Source: Symbiodinium natans
Taxonomy: Eukaryota > Sar > Dinophyceae > Suessiales > Symbiodiniaceae
DNA: 60,000 nucleotides
Direction of reading: 5' to 3'
Assembly: GCA_905221605.1 (NCBI GenBank)
Contig: CAJNDS010000713.1
Location: forward strand, 149,001 to 209,000
Shown: one piece after another, positions 11,006 through 22,048 of the stretch
Layout: each line of letters opens with the position of its first letter
How positions within the stretch are numbered: position 1 is the first letter of the stretch
Notes under the pieces: model-generated
The model's input: the letters and a program-made list of their open reading frames with translations, nothing else
What the model was told of the DNA's origin: nothing
Database searches by the model: none
Made by a program: the position numbers and the translations under genes

Positions 11006-11093
11006 TCGGGATGTTCCCCCTTATACTGGCAGTCCTGAAAAAGGGATTATCGTACTCCCTATTATTCATCCCTGTTCAGGGGGAACATCCCAA
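11005..11093. mobile_element. MITE-like element, family A copy 1
   Basis: Ends are TCGGGATGTTCCCCC and its inverted partner GGGGGAACATCCCA. The interior holds TTATACTGGCAGTCCTGA and ACTCCCTATTATTCAT, shared with copy 2. Flanks ACCCTCATC and ACCCTCAGC match at 8 of 9 positions, suggesting a 9-bp target duplication, although the flanking DNA is itself a CCCTCA repeat. Confidence 0.65.
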
Positions 11094-11199
11094 CCCTCAG
11101 CCCTAAACCCCATAAGAATCCTAAGCCCCAGCCGACCCAACCCAGGACTTCGGCAGGCCTGAGCTAGCAGGCCGATGCCAGTGAGCTTAAACTCCTAGG

Positions 11200-11340
11200 G
11201 TTTGGGTTCAGAGGTTTAGGGTTTAGGGGGCAGAGGTTAGGGTTCAGGGTTTAGGGCTTAGGGTATAGGGTTTAGGGTTGAAAGTTTGGGGGGTTTAGGG
11301 GCTTAGGGGTTTAGGGTTTGGGGGCTTGGGGGTTTAGGGA
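11200..11340. repeat. Degenerate TTTAGGG array
   Basis: Loosely spaced TTTAGGG, CTTAGGG and GGGGTTTAGG words. Confidence 0.85.
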
Positions 11341-11349
11341 CCTTGAGCT

Positions 11350-12000
11350 GCTCGTGCTACGACTGGTAAGAGTCGCGCCCACTGGAGGAACTCGTCTGAG
11401 AACTCAGACCGATACAGCCTCGGTGGGATTTTTCTGCACGTGCACCGGGTGATGCTATACTACTATATCTTGATACAATCTATGAAATATCTGTATATAC
11501 AACTGTCTGCTATCGCCGCTATCATGTAGAACACACTAGCATCGGTAGTATTTCGACATATTCTCTTAGATTGTATGTTCTTATACATGTAGAAGACTAA
11601 TTTTATACCATACTATGTAACCATGTGACTATACAATAGTAATGGATATGAGTATAAACCTGCGGGGCCAAGCACCTGTGTCTCCAGCTATGGGTTTTAT
11701 GGGTTCGTGGCTTAGTCGGGTTGCCTCCAGACCCTCCACTCTCTTTGTATATATGCATGTATATATATATATATATATATATATTTGATTTATGTTTATT
11801 TGTGTATTTATTTATTTACTTACATTATATATATATATACACACATATACATATAACCGGCTGTAATGGTGCCGTAGCCTATAGGGCCTATAGGGGTCCC
11901 CACAAAAGGGTCGCGACGTTCGAGCGATCGCAGCTTCGGGCGAGCCCCTGGCGCTGCCAAGCCGGACTTCGGAGCAGAGATCGGCTTGGCCTTTGAGATT
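11350..12000. other. AT-rich unassigned stretch with TA and ATAC microsatellites
   Basis: Contains (TA)n at 11759-11784 and TATAC-type repeats at 11825-11855. No coding signal is recognised. Confidence 0.6.
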
Positions 12001-12377
12001 GGCGAATCGGGCGGGGGGGGTTAGGGTTTAGGGTCTTGGGTTTAGGGTTTATTTAGGGTTCGGTTTCAGGGTTTCAGGGTTTCAGGGTTTCAGGGGTTCA
12101 GGGTTTCAGGGATTCAGGGCTTCAGGGTTTCGGAGCTCAGCAGGGTGCATGGGCATTTGAGGACTCAGGGTGTGAGGGAGTCGCTTCTGATGGGCTTTCC
12201 GGTTTTACGGGATTCGGGCAAGGAGTCCGAGGGATTCATTATCGGGGCGAAATCTTCGCTCTCCAACTGTGCGGATGTTTGGCTCAACGTTCAGGACTTA
12301 GTGAGAGAGGTTCGGGGTGCTACTGGTAGGGTTCAGGTTTCAGGCTCGGCCAAGCAGAAAGCATCTTGAGTTCTAAC

Positions 12378-12452
12378 TTGGGATGTTCCAAACATAGGCG
12401 CTACTGTACTCCCTAATTATTCAGGACTTTTAGTATAAGGGGGAACATCCCC
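12378..12452. mobile_element. MITE-like element, family A copy 2, with perfect 9-bp TSD
   Basis: The 75-bp element starts TTGGGATGTTCC and ends GGGGGAACATCCCC (inverted). It is flanked by identical AGTTCTAAC at 12369-12377 and 12453-12461. This is the cleanest copy: the inverted ends plus an exact 9-bp direct repeat are what a non-autonomous DNA transposon of Mutator-like type would leave. Confidence 0.8.
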
Positions 12453-12465
12453 AGTTCTAACCCTC

Positions 12466-12537
12466 TAGCGCGCCGAGGCCCCCCGCATGACTACCGCACT
12501 CCACGCGAGCCCGCAGTCGCGAGCGGCGGACCTCAAA
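12466..12537 (-). CDS. Possible DUF4116-like exon
   Basis: The minus strand reads LRSAARDCGLAWSAVVMRGA. The pattern AxRDCGLAWxA resembles AVRNDGLALAHA of the clear unit at 21553-21621. It lacks well-defined splice sites. Confidence 0.3.
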
Positions 12538-12539
12538 TT

Positions 12540-13675
12540 ACGGCCCCTATTTTGGGTACCCTAAACATGAGGGGGGCCGCCTTATCGCAGCAACCCCAAA
12601 AGCGACCAGAATTTAGAGGAGTGACCACATGACGCTTCAGTAGAGATTCATAGGTGCCCCTTCGAATTCCTCTGACGCGGAAACCTTTGACGGCCAAAAT
12701 CGGTTGTTCAAGAGGTGCCACAGCGGCTCTTTGATTGACCCTAAACCTTACACTCAAATCGGTTGCTCAAAGAGGTGCCACAGCGGCTTGGGTTGGTGCT
12801 AGTCAGGCCCTCAGATCAAGAAAACCCAGAAGCTCAGGCAAAGCCCAAAGCCACCACGATCTCAGGACTGTGCAGAAGGCGGGTCTTTGAACACCTGGCA
12901 TCCGACAAGTTTTGCCATCCATTGCTTATGGTTGACAATCCCCTTTGGTTCATACTGTTGTTATCATGATTGCTTAGGGTTTAGGGTTTAGGGCTTAGGG
13001 TGTAGGGTTTAGGGTTTGATTGCTGTGCCTGCTCGTAGTAGTATTCCCGGTACTCAGGGATACTCGGCGGACTCTTGCGGGATTTTCTAGGGGTGGGCAA
13101 CGCAAGGGCACTCGGCAGCGATAGCAGGCTTCGGGACAGGGTTGAGGGGTCGGGGTCCTAAACCTAAGCCCTGAACCGGCCTAAACCATTTCTTGAATCC
13201 TTTCACTCTTCTTCCAGCCCAGGCTGAGCGCCCCACAAAGCTCCTCGCGCATCGAAACACCATAAGCGACGACTCCTTCGCAGCCAGCGGCAGCGCCTCT
13301 CGCGTGCGTGCGCTGGAAAAGGGAGTTTCGGAGGCCAATGGAGTGCACGTGGATTATGTTCTGGATTACTGTGTAGATTTTGGGGGGTGCTTTGTGTTTT
13401 GGTGCTTTTGTGTTTTCGAATGGTTGCTTTATTAGGTGGGTTGAGAAATGGTGTAAAAGCGTAGGGGGGTGTTGAGTGCGCGGTCTGGGGTAAGGACGGT
13501 GCTTCGGATTCTATTTTGTGCTGTGCCGTGTTGGGAGGTGCTTTGGCTTTGGATTGTGTTTGGGATTTCGGCGTGGGATTTGGGAGGCGGTTTGTGTGTC
13601 GTGGCGGGGTGAGGGGTACATGGAGACTTTTCCCTAAACCCTAAACCCTAAACCCTGCGCCAACAACCCTTGGTC
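12540..13675. other. Unassigned stretch with a short direct repeat
   Basis: The sequence AAATCGGTTG.TCAAGAGGTGCCACAGCGGC occurs twice (about 12698-12727 and 12757-12787), a roughly 60-bp spaced duplication. TTTAGGG array at 12975-13018 and CCCTAAA at 13632-13655. No gene recognised. Confidence 0.5.
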
Positions 13676-13677
13676 CT

Positions 13678-13728
13678 TAGCCAGCCTCGAAGTGCTTGCT
13701 AAGAGCTGTTGGGCACAGGAAGACGTAC
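13678..13728 (-). CDS. Possible DUF4116-like exon in a C/G-array-flanked island
   Basis: After TGTCAG (AG|GTACG) the minus strand reads YVFLCPTALSKHFEAG and stops. The island has CCCTAAA directly on its low side and TTTAGGG directly on its high side, as at the clearer exons. The call rests mainly on that context. Confidence 0.3.
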
Positions 13729-14151
13729 CTGACATTTAGGGCTTAGGGTTTGGGGTTTGGGGTTTAGGGTTTAGGGTTTCGGATCAAGGGTTTAAGGTTT
13801 AGAGTACCCTGGCATTGGATGCACGCGGTAGAAGGCACGTTCGACCCCGTGCCGGTCTCCTCTAGCTAGGTGGGGCCCCTCAGAAGAAGGATTTCTCTTA
13901 CTACCTTAGTGCTCATGATTCTGCTGCATCTAGTAGCTAAACCCTGCCGTTGACACACTGCGGGCGATGCTTAAGCACTCAACACCAACAACAAGAACAA
14001 GACGACCAATAAATGTACTGAGAAGAAACCGTTGTCATTCAGGACTTCATCGCTCCATTGGGTCCAAGCCACCGCCGAGTAAGATCGATGCGGCTCCGCT
14101 TCATCTGAGACAATGTCCTGGCATCCTGCATGTTCTCGGTTGTTTGGTTAA

Positions 14152-14197
14152 GACCCTAAACCCTAAACCCTAAACCCTAAACCCTAAACCCTAAAGG
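14152..14197. repeat. Perfect (CCCTAAA)n array
   Basis: Six uninterrupted heptamers. Confidence 0.95.
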
Positions 14198-14199
14198 GC

Positions 14200-16140
14200 C
14201 TCCCCCCACTATGTTCCCAACGGACGGGCTTGAGGGCAGGCTTCGGCAAAGTGTGATTCCTGCCTTCCTACATCTGATTGAACCCTCCCCTTAACCGTAC
14301 CCAAAAAATTGGCATGGCCCCTGATATGTGGTAAGTCCACCTGAAGTGTGCTTGTTGTTTTTCGTTTTTCTTTTTGTGGATGTATGCAAAAAGAAAGCCC
14401 CAAAACCCCAACCCTAATCCCTTCCACCAGCTTCCCCCCGGCCTCGAAAAGGCTGCCTCCCATGTCATCCTGACACATGCCAGGCGCCCAAGTTAAGCTT
14501 TGCGTTCCGGAAGTTTAGGGTTATTGTATGTCATTGCGAGAGCACCAAGTTCGATTCTTCAGAGCCACTCTAGCCCTCGATGCGTAGTGATATCCAGGCA
14601 GGGCTGTGTTCATGTGCCCTGCTTCCGCATGGCAGACCCAAACACGTAGAGCATCACACCGCCACACCTCCATGGACGGCGCCATGGCTTTCGGTGAAAC
14701 AGCAGCGTGATGTGCCTATGATGCAATAAATACACCACCGAGTGGAAAGCCTGCTTTGGCATGGTCTGACCTTGGGGTGCAAGGAGTCTGAGTGGAGTGC
14801 TTACGTGGGATGTCGCGTGATACCCCCCCCGTCGCGACCAGAACACGAATCATTGGACTAACGATTCAGTTCATCCATAGAAAGCCAGAGCAGCAGCAAT
14901 TGTCCTAGGATGGCCCTTTGAAACCCTCTGAAAAGATAATTCCTACATATGATCCCCTTAAACCCAATAAGGGAAGATACTAAATATCCCCAAGGCCTAC
15001 CTAAGTGTCTCAGCAACCGAGGGCTGCAGCTCCTCGCAACCTTCCTAGGTGGAGGAAAGGTGTGCGACAATGAAGAACCCCTGCGCACCACTACGAATCT
15101 GATGTCGAGGGGATGTTACGAATGGTGTGTTGGCGGCACCCTCGTCCATTTTGGGTATACTAATTTACTAATATTCGCCATTCCTGTGAGATTTCGGGGA
15201 GACAGAGAGGCGAGTCCAGGGGAACAAAAGGAATAATCGGTTGATGGGCGGCTGGCTCCGAGAACTTGGTATACAGTCATCGCGCATGCTGACGCGCTCC
15301 TTTTCCCGTGGTCAGTGAAACGGCAACTGTACAGAGGTTTGCACAACAAGCTTGTTCCGAGCCACACAGGACCAGCACCCAGTTCTAGGTATCGTTGCGA
15401 GTGTCCTGCGCTCACGGCTGTGTTTGCTGAGTGTGGAGGCGTGCGTAATGGATGCAAGTAGAGCCACGTTCGCTGCTAGCACAAGCGATGAACGTACTTC
15501 CCAAAATAGGGGGAGTACACCCCTTACATCCCCCCCCAAAAAAATCGTATCATCCTGAATATCCTTATCATAGAAACCCCCTAAGAGGGTTGGTTGCATG
15601 CCGGCTCGCTCGGGGAGCGTGTGGTAGACAAGCTATCGTCATTGGGGGTTCGGGCTTCGGGTTTAAGGGTTAGGCTTGCTCGCTCAGAGCCGCAGACTCT
15701 GCCAGCCTGCAGCATGGAGAGAGCTGTCTTAGGGTTTAGGGATAGGGTTTAGGGTTTAGGGATGAGGGTTTAGGTTTTGGGTTTAGGGTTGCAGAAGGAG
15801 CATCAACGAATCTTGTTTGAGGCCTTGTTTTCTGGTCACTCTTGGGTCGAACATATCCCGCCGACCCCATTCCGATTTGACAATATGACTACGGCTCCAC
15901 CCAGTCAACGCGGAACCGGCAACCGAGATACCACCGAGTTGATGAAGATTATGGGATTTGAGTCAAAACTAGATCCGTTTGTTCCTTAGTAGTCCTTAGC
16001 AGTTTAGAATACCACAAAGGGTCTTGTTTAATTTCGAACCACCCCCGTGCAGGTGCCTGTATCTGCTGGACTCACCGAATGCTCTGTGGCAAAGTGGGCC
16101 TCCATGATCCGACACAGGAAGTCCTGATGGTGTAGAACTT
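14200..16140. other. Unassigned stretch
   Basis: Unique sequence with a short TTTAGGG array at about 15728-15790. Several overlapping ORFs of 60-113 codons occur in both strands, but none has a recognisable domain or clear coding signature. A GTTCGATTC near 14550 resembles a tRNA T-loop, but no cloverleaf forms around it. Confidence 0.4.
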
Positions 16141-16149
16141 TGGGGTAAT

Positions 16150-16320
16150 GGGGAATGCGGCTACCGTTGAGGGTGTAAGGTATTCGGGTATTAGGGTATT
16201 CGGGTATTGTTGTATTCGGGTATGGGGGCAAGGATACTGGGGAATGCGGCTACCGTTGAGGGTGTATATAGGGTATTCGGGTATTGGGGTATTCGGGTAT
16301 GCACCCGGGTCTTGGCGTAT
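16150..16320. repeat. Tandem duplication of about 89 bp with GGGTATTC repeats
   Basis: GGGGAATGCGGCTACCGTTG starts at 16150 and again at 16239. Each copy is followed by several GGGTATTC / GGGTATTA octamers. Confidence 0.8.
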
Positions 16321-16567
16321 TGCTGTAGGGCAGGGTTGTAGGGTTAAGCGTTCTGGCTTTGGGACGTATGACTCCTGGGTCTTAGGGCCCAGGTCCTATG
16401 AGTGCTTATGGTCTGACGAAACTGGGGCGGGTCTTCCCCCCAGATGCTCAGCCTGAACTACACTTAAACCTTTAAAGCCCTAAAGCCCAGAACCATTAAG
16501 CCCTAACCCTAAACCCATAACCTAAACCCCAAACCCTAAACACACCCTCCCACCCACCCTCACGGCA

Positions 16568-16618
16568 TCCCCCAGCCGCCTTCCGCCGCCTGAGCGCTGG
16601 CGAGGCCCAACTCAAGGC
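16568..16618 (-). CDS. DUF4116-like exon
   Basis: The minus strand reads ALSWASPALRRRKAAGG. The word FASPALRND and its variants recur at 39117, 40632 and 45757. The island sits between a CCCTAAA array (16500-16550) and a TTTAGGG array (16655-16735). Confidence 0.5.
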
Positions 16619-16986
16619 AGATCCCCATGTCCTCAGTTCTGAGAATGTGTTGTGGTTTAGGGTTCTGGGATTTAGGGTTTAGGGTTTAGGGTTCTGGGGT
16701 TCAGGGTTTAGGGTTCGGGGGCTTCGGCTTGACGGTTCTGGGGTTTAGGGTTCTGGGGAGTCGGTTTTCGGGCTTTGGGGTGCTGTGGGCGTAGGATTTG
16801 GAGCTTGGGGCCTGAAGGTTTTAAAGTTTAGGCTCAGGATTCAGAATTTGGGTTTTTGGGAATTAGGGGCGTACAGGGATTTAGGGCTGTCCAGGTTAGG
16901 TCTCGGAGAAAGGGTTTAGGGCCAGTTTAGGGCTTTGGTGGCTTCTAGGCGAAGCGCTGCGAGCGCTTCGGGTCATGGGAGGCTTT

Positions 16987-17049
16987 AGGGATTGATCAGC
17001 GAAGGATTCTGTGCAATGACAAGGCTACTGGTAGCGGCAAAAGTCTTGC
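16987..17049 (-). CDS. Possible DUF4116-like exon
   Basis: The minus strand reads KTFAATSSLVIAQNPSLIN, with the hydrophobic core and NPxL loop seen in other units. Array orientation here is opposite to the usual pattern. Confidence 0.35.
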
Positions 17050-17164
17050 GGCCCACAACACACTACACTACACCCTCGTTGGTTACAACCCTAAACCCTA
17101 AACCCTAAGCACCTAAGCCCCTAAGCCCGAAGCCCGCCCTCACCCCAAAAAACGACAAATAAAT

Positions 17165-17209
17165 CGTCAGTGGCCTCGCAGCGCAAAGGACGACGTCTTC
17201 GTCGCCTCC
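17165..17209 (-). CDS. DUF4116-like exon
   Basis: The minus strand reads GDEDVVLCAARPLT. CCCTAAA lies on the low side (17088-17120) and TTTAGAG/GGTTGGGG on the high side. EDVVLCAA is the canonical first half of the repeat. Confidence 0.5.
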
Positions 17210-17381
17210 AAGCATCGCTCATTTTCGAAGTCTTCGGAATGAGTTCAGGGATGGTTTAGAGAGGTTGGGGTACGTGTATATGTATGTACAAACATATGTA
17301 TATGTGTATATATAAACATTACGAAGAAAGTTCGATAGAGAGAGAGAGAGAAAGAGATTGTATACATAGATACACACATGT

Positions 17382-17410
17382 ATACATACATACATACATA
17401 CATACATACA

Positions 17411-17440
<30 letters not shown>
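17382..17440. repeat. (CATA)n microsatellite
   Basis: About 14 perfect tetramers, preceded by a short GA tract at 17337-17352. Confidence 0.95.
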
Positions 17441-17441
<1 letters not shown>

Positions 17442-17557
17442 GAGCTATGAAAACAGAAAGTGCGGCCCTCGGGGAGTAAGAGTATATCTATGTAAACTAC
17501 ATAGCACCACAAGGTGTGTCTGAGAGGATAAGCAGAATGCCTCAAAGTCGCATGCAA

Positions 17558-17641
17558 AGCGTAACATGTGGAGCCTCGCAGCGTCTCTGCCGCATAGCGG
17601 AGAGCCTCACCACGCTTGGCCACGGCAGTGAGGACAAGGCC
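17558..17641 (-). CDS. DUF4116-like exon, strong
   Basis: After TTCTCTCAG (pyrimidine-rich with a terminal AG) the minus strand reads GLVLTAVAKRGEALRYAAET and LRGSTCYA, an almost consensus DUF4116 unit: x-V-V-L-x-A-V-x-x-x-G-x-A-L-x-Y-A-x-x-x-L-R. The length of 28 codons is one repeat. Members of the family form helical repeat proteins of unknown biochemical role. TTTAGGG lies upstream at 17678. Confidence 0.7.
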
Positions 17642-17938
17642 CTGAGAGAACTGGCACTTGGGATAGCGTGGCCCGAGTTTAGGGTTCTGGGTTCATAATC
17701 GGCTTTTGGGATATCTGCAGGGGTAGCCGCTTTTGTGTTTTATCGATATTCAGACATCCCCGTAGAACAAGGACCATCCAACGTTCCAAGGTGCGCATCT
17801 CTGCGCCTGTGGGGGCTTCCCGAAAGGTTTAGGCCTTAGGTTGGATACCTGTTCTGGGGGTCCCTGCCAGAGGTACTGTACTTGGGAAGTATAAGGACGT
17901 CCCCCATGTTTTTGGAAATTCCCATGCAAACTAAGCAC

Positions 17939-17988
17939 CTTGTCCTCCCGCAGCTCATGCGCCGCACCGGCAAGCGACGATCCGTGGC
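17939..17988 (-). CDS. DUF4116-like 50-nt microexon
   Basis: Bounded on the minus strand by ATTTCCAG|GC and GACAAG|GTGCTT. The 50 nt are two bases completing a split codon plus 16 codons, HGSSLAGAAHELREDK, the second half of a DUF4116 unit. The exit after K is phase 0, which fits exons beginning with an E/D codon in phase 0. Confidence 0.55.
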
Positions 17989-18338
17989 CTGGAAATGTTG
18001 GGACTACTGCGGCCCTACTAGGGAGAAGGAGCAATTGCGCTTGTGAGCTCAGCTTAGGCTACCTAGGCAAGACATTCTGCTGTATCTATCTTTCGCAATG
18101 AGCACACGGCGTGCCTATTGACATAGCTGTCCATGGTGCGACCGTGATCTCTCACGTCGTCACAACTGAAAATCATGACTCCGGCAACCCTGAAGACCTC
18201 AGGCATCCAAAAACATCTAGCTCTAGACTACTTCCAAGGCTGCATGGCCATTCTTTTCCTTCTTCTTCTACTCAGCGAAGAGGCCACCGGAAAGGCGACC
18301 CCGCCCGCTGTCCTGCCCGTTCGTAGTGAAACCCACCT

Positions 18339-18434
18339 GTTCTCTCTCTCTCTCTCTCTTTCTTCCTATCTCTCCCTCCCTCTCTCGCTCGCGCTCCGCT
18401 CCCTCTCTCTCTCTCGCTTTCTCTCGTTCTCTCG

Positions 18435-18476
<42 letters not shown>
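18339..18476. repeat. (CT)n microsatellite
   Basis: An interrupted 138-bp CT tract. It ends in TTTTCAG, so it could serve as a plus-strand polypyrimidine tract, but no exon follows that I can recognise. Confidence 0.9.
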
Positions 18477-18477
<1 letters not shown>

Positions 18478-18804
18478 CAGGATCTGTCTAAACACCACAT
18501 GGACTAGGATCAACTGAAAACAACGCGAATAAAGCTCTACACTCTACACCCACCGAGGCAAAACCAGCCTCAGCCTCCTTCAGGTTTTGACATAACCAGC
18601 TGCAACCCTGGTAGTAAAAAGCCCGAACGGACAGACAACTTGGTCAGGTTCACTCAACCTTGTGGGCAACCCCCAGGGCCCAAGCAAGTCTGATGTTGGT
18701 CGCAACATCTCAACCCTGCACCCCCGAACCCTGAACAGTGAATGCCTAGCCACCCTAAACCCTAAACCCTAAACCCTAAATCCTGATACCCTAAACCTAA
18801 AACT

Positions 18805-18889
18805 TGCAGGCCATGGGCTCTTCACGGCCCTGGCGACGACGGTCCGATCTCCACGGAGCTCGGCGCCAGCATGGAAGAGCGCGAGGCCT
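18805..18889 (-). CDS. DUF4116-like exon, strong
   Basis: After CTCACCCAG the minus strand reads GLALFHAGAELRGDRTVVAR and AVKSPWPAS. The second half of one unit (GLALxxAxAELRGD) runs straight into the first half of the next (RTVVARAV). C-type array at 18745-18800 and G-rich TTTGGGG DNA at 18905 onward flank it. Confidence 0.65.
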
Positions 18890-18904
18890 CTGGGTGAGAG
18901 TTGG

Positions 18905-19075
18905 GGGCTTTGGGGGGCTTTGGGGTGGTTTGGGGGAATTTCTGGAGGTTTGGGGGGGGGGGGGTTTTGGGGTGTTTGGGGGGGTTTGGGGTCTTTGAAG
19001 GGGTTTGAGAGGTTTGGGGGGTTGGGGGTTGGGGTGGTTTTGGGCAGGGGCTTGGGAGTTAGCAGGTCTTTGGTT
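18905..19075. repeat. G-rich degenerate TTTGGGG / GGGGTTT tract
   Basis: A strongly strand-asymmetric G/T-rich tract related to the telomere heptamer. Long ORFs in it are composition artefacts. Confidence 0.8.
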
Positions 19076-19123
19076 TTGGGCTTGTCAGTGGAGGCTTGTG
19101 CTTGTGGGCTGTGGCGGTGGGCG

Positions 19124-19189
19124 TGTGGCATGTCGAGGGCAGACATCGAGCACCGCGCCATCGTTCGCTACGGCGGTGAGCACAACTTC
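19124..19189 (-). CDS. DUF4116-like exon
   Basis: After GTGCAG the minus strand reads EVVLTAVANDGAVLDVCP, then RHAT. The acceptor, phase 0 and E-V-V-L-T-A-V start are identical to other strong exons. Confidence 0.65.
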
Positions 19190-19770
19190 CTGCACTGCAG
19201 AGCTCTCAGCCATTGCTGAGATAGCTGTTGAAAGTAGAAACTCAGTAGCCATGACCCTCCCTGATCATGCAGGTGCGAGAAGTCTAAGGCGCATGCCCTG
19301 AACCCTTAATTCAGCCTAAGCCCTCTTCTGGGCAATCGAGCACTGAAGTTCATCCTATAGCAGCTAACAAAACCGTTCTCTCAATGTTGGTGCCTTTGGG
19401 TCTCTTAAAGTACATGAGGGTTGCCTTGGGGGCCCCACACAGGAACGATAGTTGGCCTACTGAACGTCCAACGCTGCATGCGTTCGAAGTTCAAGGTGGG
19501 GCCGGGAGTCTCCATGAAGAAGGCCATGCTCGAACCATCACAATACACGTGGGGTTCTGCGATATTAGGGTACATGTACCTTATTGGGGTCCTTACTCTA
19601 AGGTGATCCTACCACTTGGGGTATCTATTCGGACTCCCTTCCTAGCGTAAACCCCAAAGGTTTTAAGGTTTTGCGTGTTGTTCCCAGCTACGTCTTACTT
19701 ACGAGAAGCGCGCTTGTGTCTGGCATCAAGGAGCGCAGGTGGCAGAAGACCAGTGCTAACGTCCCCACAT

Positions 19771-19892
19771 CTCCCTAAACCCTAAACCCTAAACCCTAAT
19801 TAACCCCCTAACCGCTAAACCCTAAACCCCAATTAACCCCCTAAACCCTAAACCCTAGACCCGAAAACCAAAACCCTAAACCCTAAACCCCC
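19771..19892. repeat. Degenerate CCCTAAA array
   Basis: CCCTAAA heptamers with AATTAACCCCC interruptions. The unique stretch before it (19200-19770) has GGGGTCC/GGGTACC words of degraded inverted-repeat elements and no gene I recognise. Confidence 0.9.
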
Positions 19893-20049
19893 AGAACGCT
19901 GTCCTTGTCGGCCTGCAAGCTCTCATCCTCGTGGCTCCAAATGCAGCTTGGGCTTGCAGTATTGATGCACTCTTTGGGGCAGCACGACCATGCTTTTAGG
20001 GAACAATGCTCATCCTTGGGCTTAGGGTTTAGGGTTTAGGGTTTAGTGT

Positions 20050-20980
20050 TTAGGGTTTAAGGGTTCATGCGTCTGTTGAGCTTGCTATAGGGAACAAGGG
20101 AGGAGGGAAGCAAGCAGCAGCCAACCCCAGATCTTAGTTACCCCTTGTTGCTGCACCACTCTGAATTGTTCCGTACAAGGCAATGTCCACGTCTGCATCT
20201 TGCAATGGCCGCTGAGGCTATGGCGGCATACCGCAGAGCGACCCCGCATCGCCGCACTGCTTTCAGAACTACACCTGCGGCAGCGTGTGCGGGCAGGATG
20301 GTTTCCTATCCAAGTGGCCTCAAACCAGTCACCGACTGACAGCATGCGATCGGCTCCGGCATCAGAACCTAGACATAGACAAGCGGGACAGCCCCAATTC
20401 AACTGCAAGCCCAACGAATCTTCGCTACTCTGCAATTCCTGCGTCAAGTTGCATGATGAACTTGCATGCAAGCTCTGTCTTCGCTGCAAAACCTCTGTGT
20501 GATGAGCTGCGTTCCTGTGCTCACACTTGCTTGTACCAGTGTACCAGTACATTGCGAAGGGTTGAACAGAAGGCACTGGACCAACAGAAGCCTCATCAGC
20601 AATCCTACCAACTCCATGAAACAATCCAAGAACAAGAGCGAGCAAGAGCAGCGCACCTACTCATTTAATCTAAGCCGCTCAGATGAGAAGAACCCCAACT
20701 CCCGACTTAGAATTCCCAGACGCTGCGGTTCGAGCCACCCTAAACCGTGAAACCCTGCAAGCCCAAAACAGCAACCCTGCAAAAGCCCTGAGCACGAATT
20801 CTGTGCCTCTGTCCGCTCGCAAACGTTGGGATGCGCTCTCCTTGAATCAAGATGACTTACTCCATGGTAGTCTCACAACAAAGGGCAACCACAACCGGTT
20901 TAGGTTTTAGGGCTTAGGCTTCTGCATGAGCAATAAGGATTCTCAGCGCCAAGAATGTAGACATGAGCTTCGCAAAGCAC
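20050..20980. other. Unassigned stretch with the longest non-repeat ORF
   Basis: A minus-strand ORF of 186 codons (20645-20085) overlaps plus-strand ORFs of 94-127 codons covering the same DNA. None has a recognisable domain, and the competing frames suggest a chance open region in moderately GC-rich DNA. Confidence 0.3.
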
Positions 20981-21053
20981 CCTAAAAAAACCAAACCCTA
21001 AACCCTAAACCCTGAACCCTAAACCCTAACACATAAAAGTTCAATTCGACGAC

Positions 21054-21131
21054 CATTGCCTTGGCATGGCTACATGCGCTCCCAGCTGCGAGGGCGCCGC
21101 CCCAAAGCTCCACCGCTGCCATGACAACCTC
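21054..21131 (-). CDS. DUF4116-like exon, strong
   Basis: After CTCGAG (AG|GAG) the minus strand reads EVVMAAVELWGGALAAGSAC. Flanked by CCCTAAA (20995-21035) and TTTAGGG variants (21150-21240), the typical converging arrangement. Confidence 0.65.
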
Positions 21132-21149
21132 CTCGAGGGTTTCCCCGAT

Positions 21150-21245
21150 TTAGGGTCTAGGGCCTAGGGTTTAAGGTTTAGGGTTTAGGGTTTCAGGTTT
21201 AGGGTTCAGGGTTCAGGGTTTAGGGTTCAGGCTTCAGGGTCTCTC
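21150..21245. repeat. TTTAGGG array with TCTAGGG and TTCAGGG variants
   Basis: About 13 heptamers. With the CCCTAAA array at 21515-21545 it brackets the space between the exons at 21131 and 21553. Confidence 0.9.
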
Positions 21246-21303
21246 TGGAAGTGGTGTTGCCAAGCAATGCGGAAAGATAATCGTCGAAGGGCTTTGTTTT
21301 TGT

Positions 21304-21329
21304 GGGGGGGCGGGGGGGGGGGGGGGGTA
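21304..21329. repeat. G-rich homopolymer tract
   Basis: A 26-bp, nearly pure G run with one C. Confidence 0.95.
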
Positions 21330-21552
21330 CACGGGTTGTGGAGTTTGGCACAGAAGTCTGATTAAACAGTCACAACGCCTGCATCACCTGCACTGAGCTT
21401 CAACATCGACATCGATGGACTCCGTTGCTGCAAGCTTCTGGCATCAGATGCCTTCGTTGGGAGTAATGTCCAGTTAGGGGGTTGGGGTCAGGGTTTGAGT
21501 TTAAGGTAGCCCCTCAAGCCCTAAACCCTAAGCCCAAAACCCCGAAACACCA

Positions 21553-21621
21553 AGACTTGTCCTTGTCATCTCGCAGCTCTGGGGCTGCATGAGCCAAAGC
21601 CAGGCCATCGTTTCTGACAGC
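21553..21621 (-). CDS. DUF4116-like exon, strong
   Basis: After CATCAG the minus strand reads AVRNDGLALAHAAPELRDDK and then DK. It is a textbook second half of a DUF4116 unit (NDGLALxxAAPELRDDK). CCCTAAA lies on the low side and TTTAGGG on the high side. Confidence 0.7.
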
Positions 21622-21902
21622 CTGATGACGCTATGCTTGGCTTGGGGTTTAGGGTTCAGGGCAACGGTCTAAGGGTTTAAGGGTTTTGGGGTTTAGGGTT
21701 TAGGGTTCGGTCTTAGGGCTCAGGCTTTGGGTTTATAGATGCGCAGCGTGAGTCTCTGAGGCACGAGTGCCGAGAAGTGAACAGGAGGCTTGCTGCGGGA
21801 CCTCCAGAACGACCTCCTTGTTCGACCTCACCTCCACTGGCTGGTTCTTAGAAAGGAATGAGGGAATGAGGTACCCCAGATGCTGCAATCCCTTGAAGGG
21901 TG

Positions 21903-22048
21903 TGCATATACATATATATATATATATATATATTTGTTTTCTTCTTCTTCTTCTTCTTCTTCTTCTTCTTCTTCTTCTTCTTCTTCTTCTTCTTCTTCTT
22001 CTTCTTCTTCTTCTTCTTCTTCTTCTTCTTCTTCTTCTTCTTCTTCTT
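21903..22048. repeat. (TA)n followed by long (TTC)n microsatellite
   Basis: A TA tract (21903-21933) and then about 36 perfect TTC triplets (21941-22048). Poly-Leu, poly-Ser, poly-Arg and poly-Glu ORFs across it are artefacts. Confidence 0.95.

Noticed and set aside
14525-14570. tRNA-like GTTCGATTC
   Set aside because: No acceptor, D or anticodon stems can be formed around it.
20085-20645. 186-codon minus-strand ORF
   Set aside because: No recognisable domain, Cys-rich irregular composition, and long overlapping plus-strand ORFs. Probably chance.
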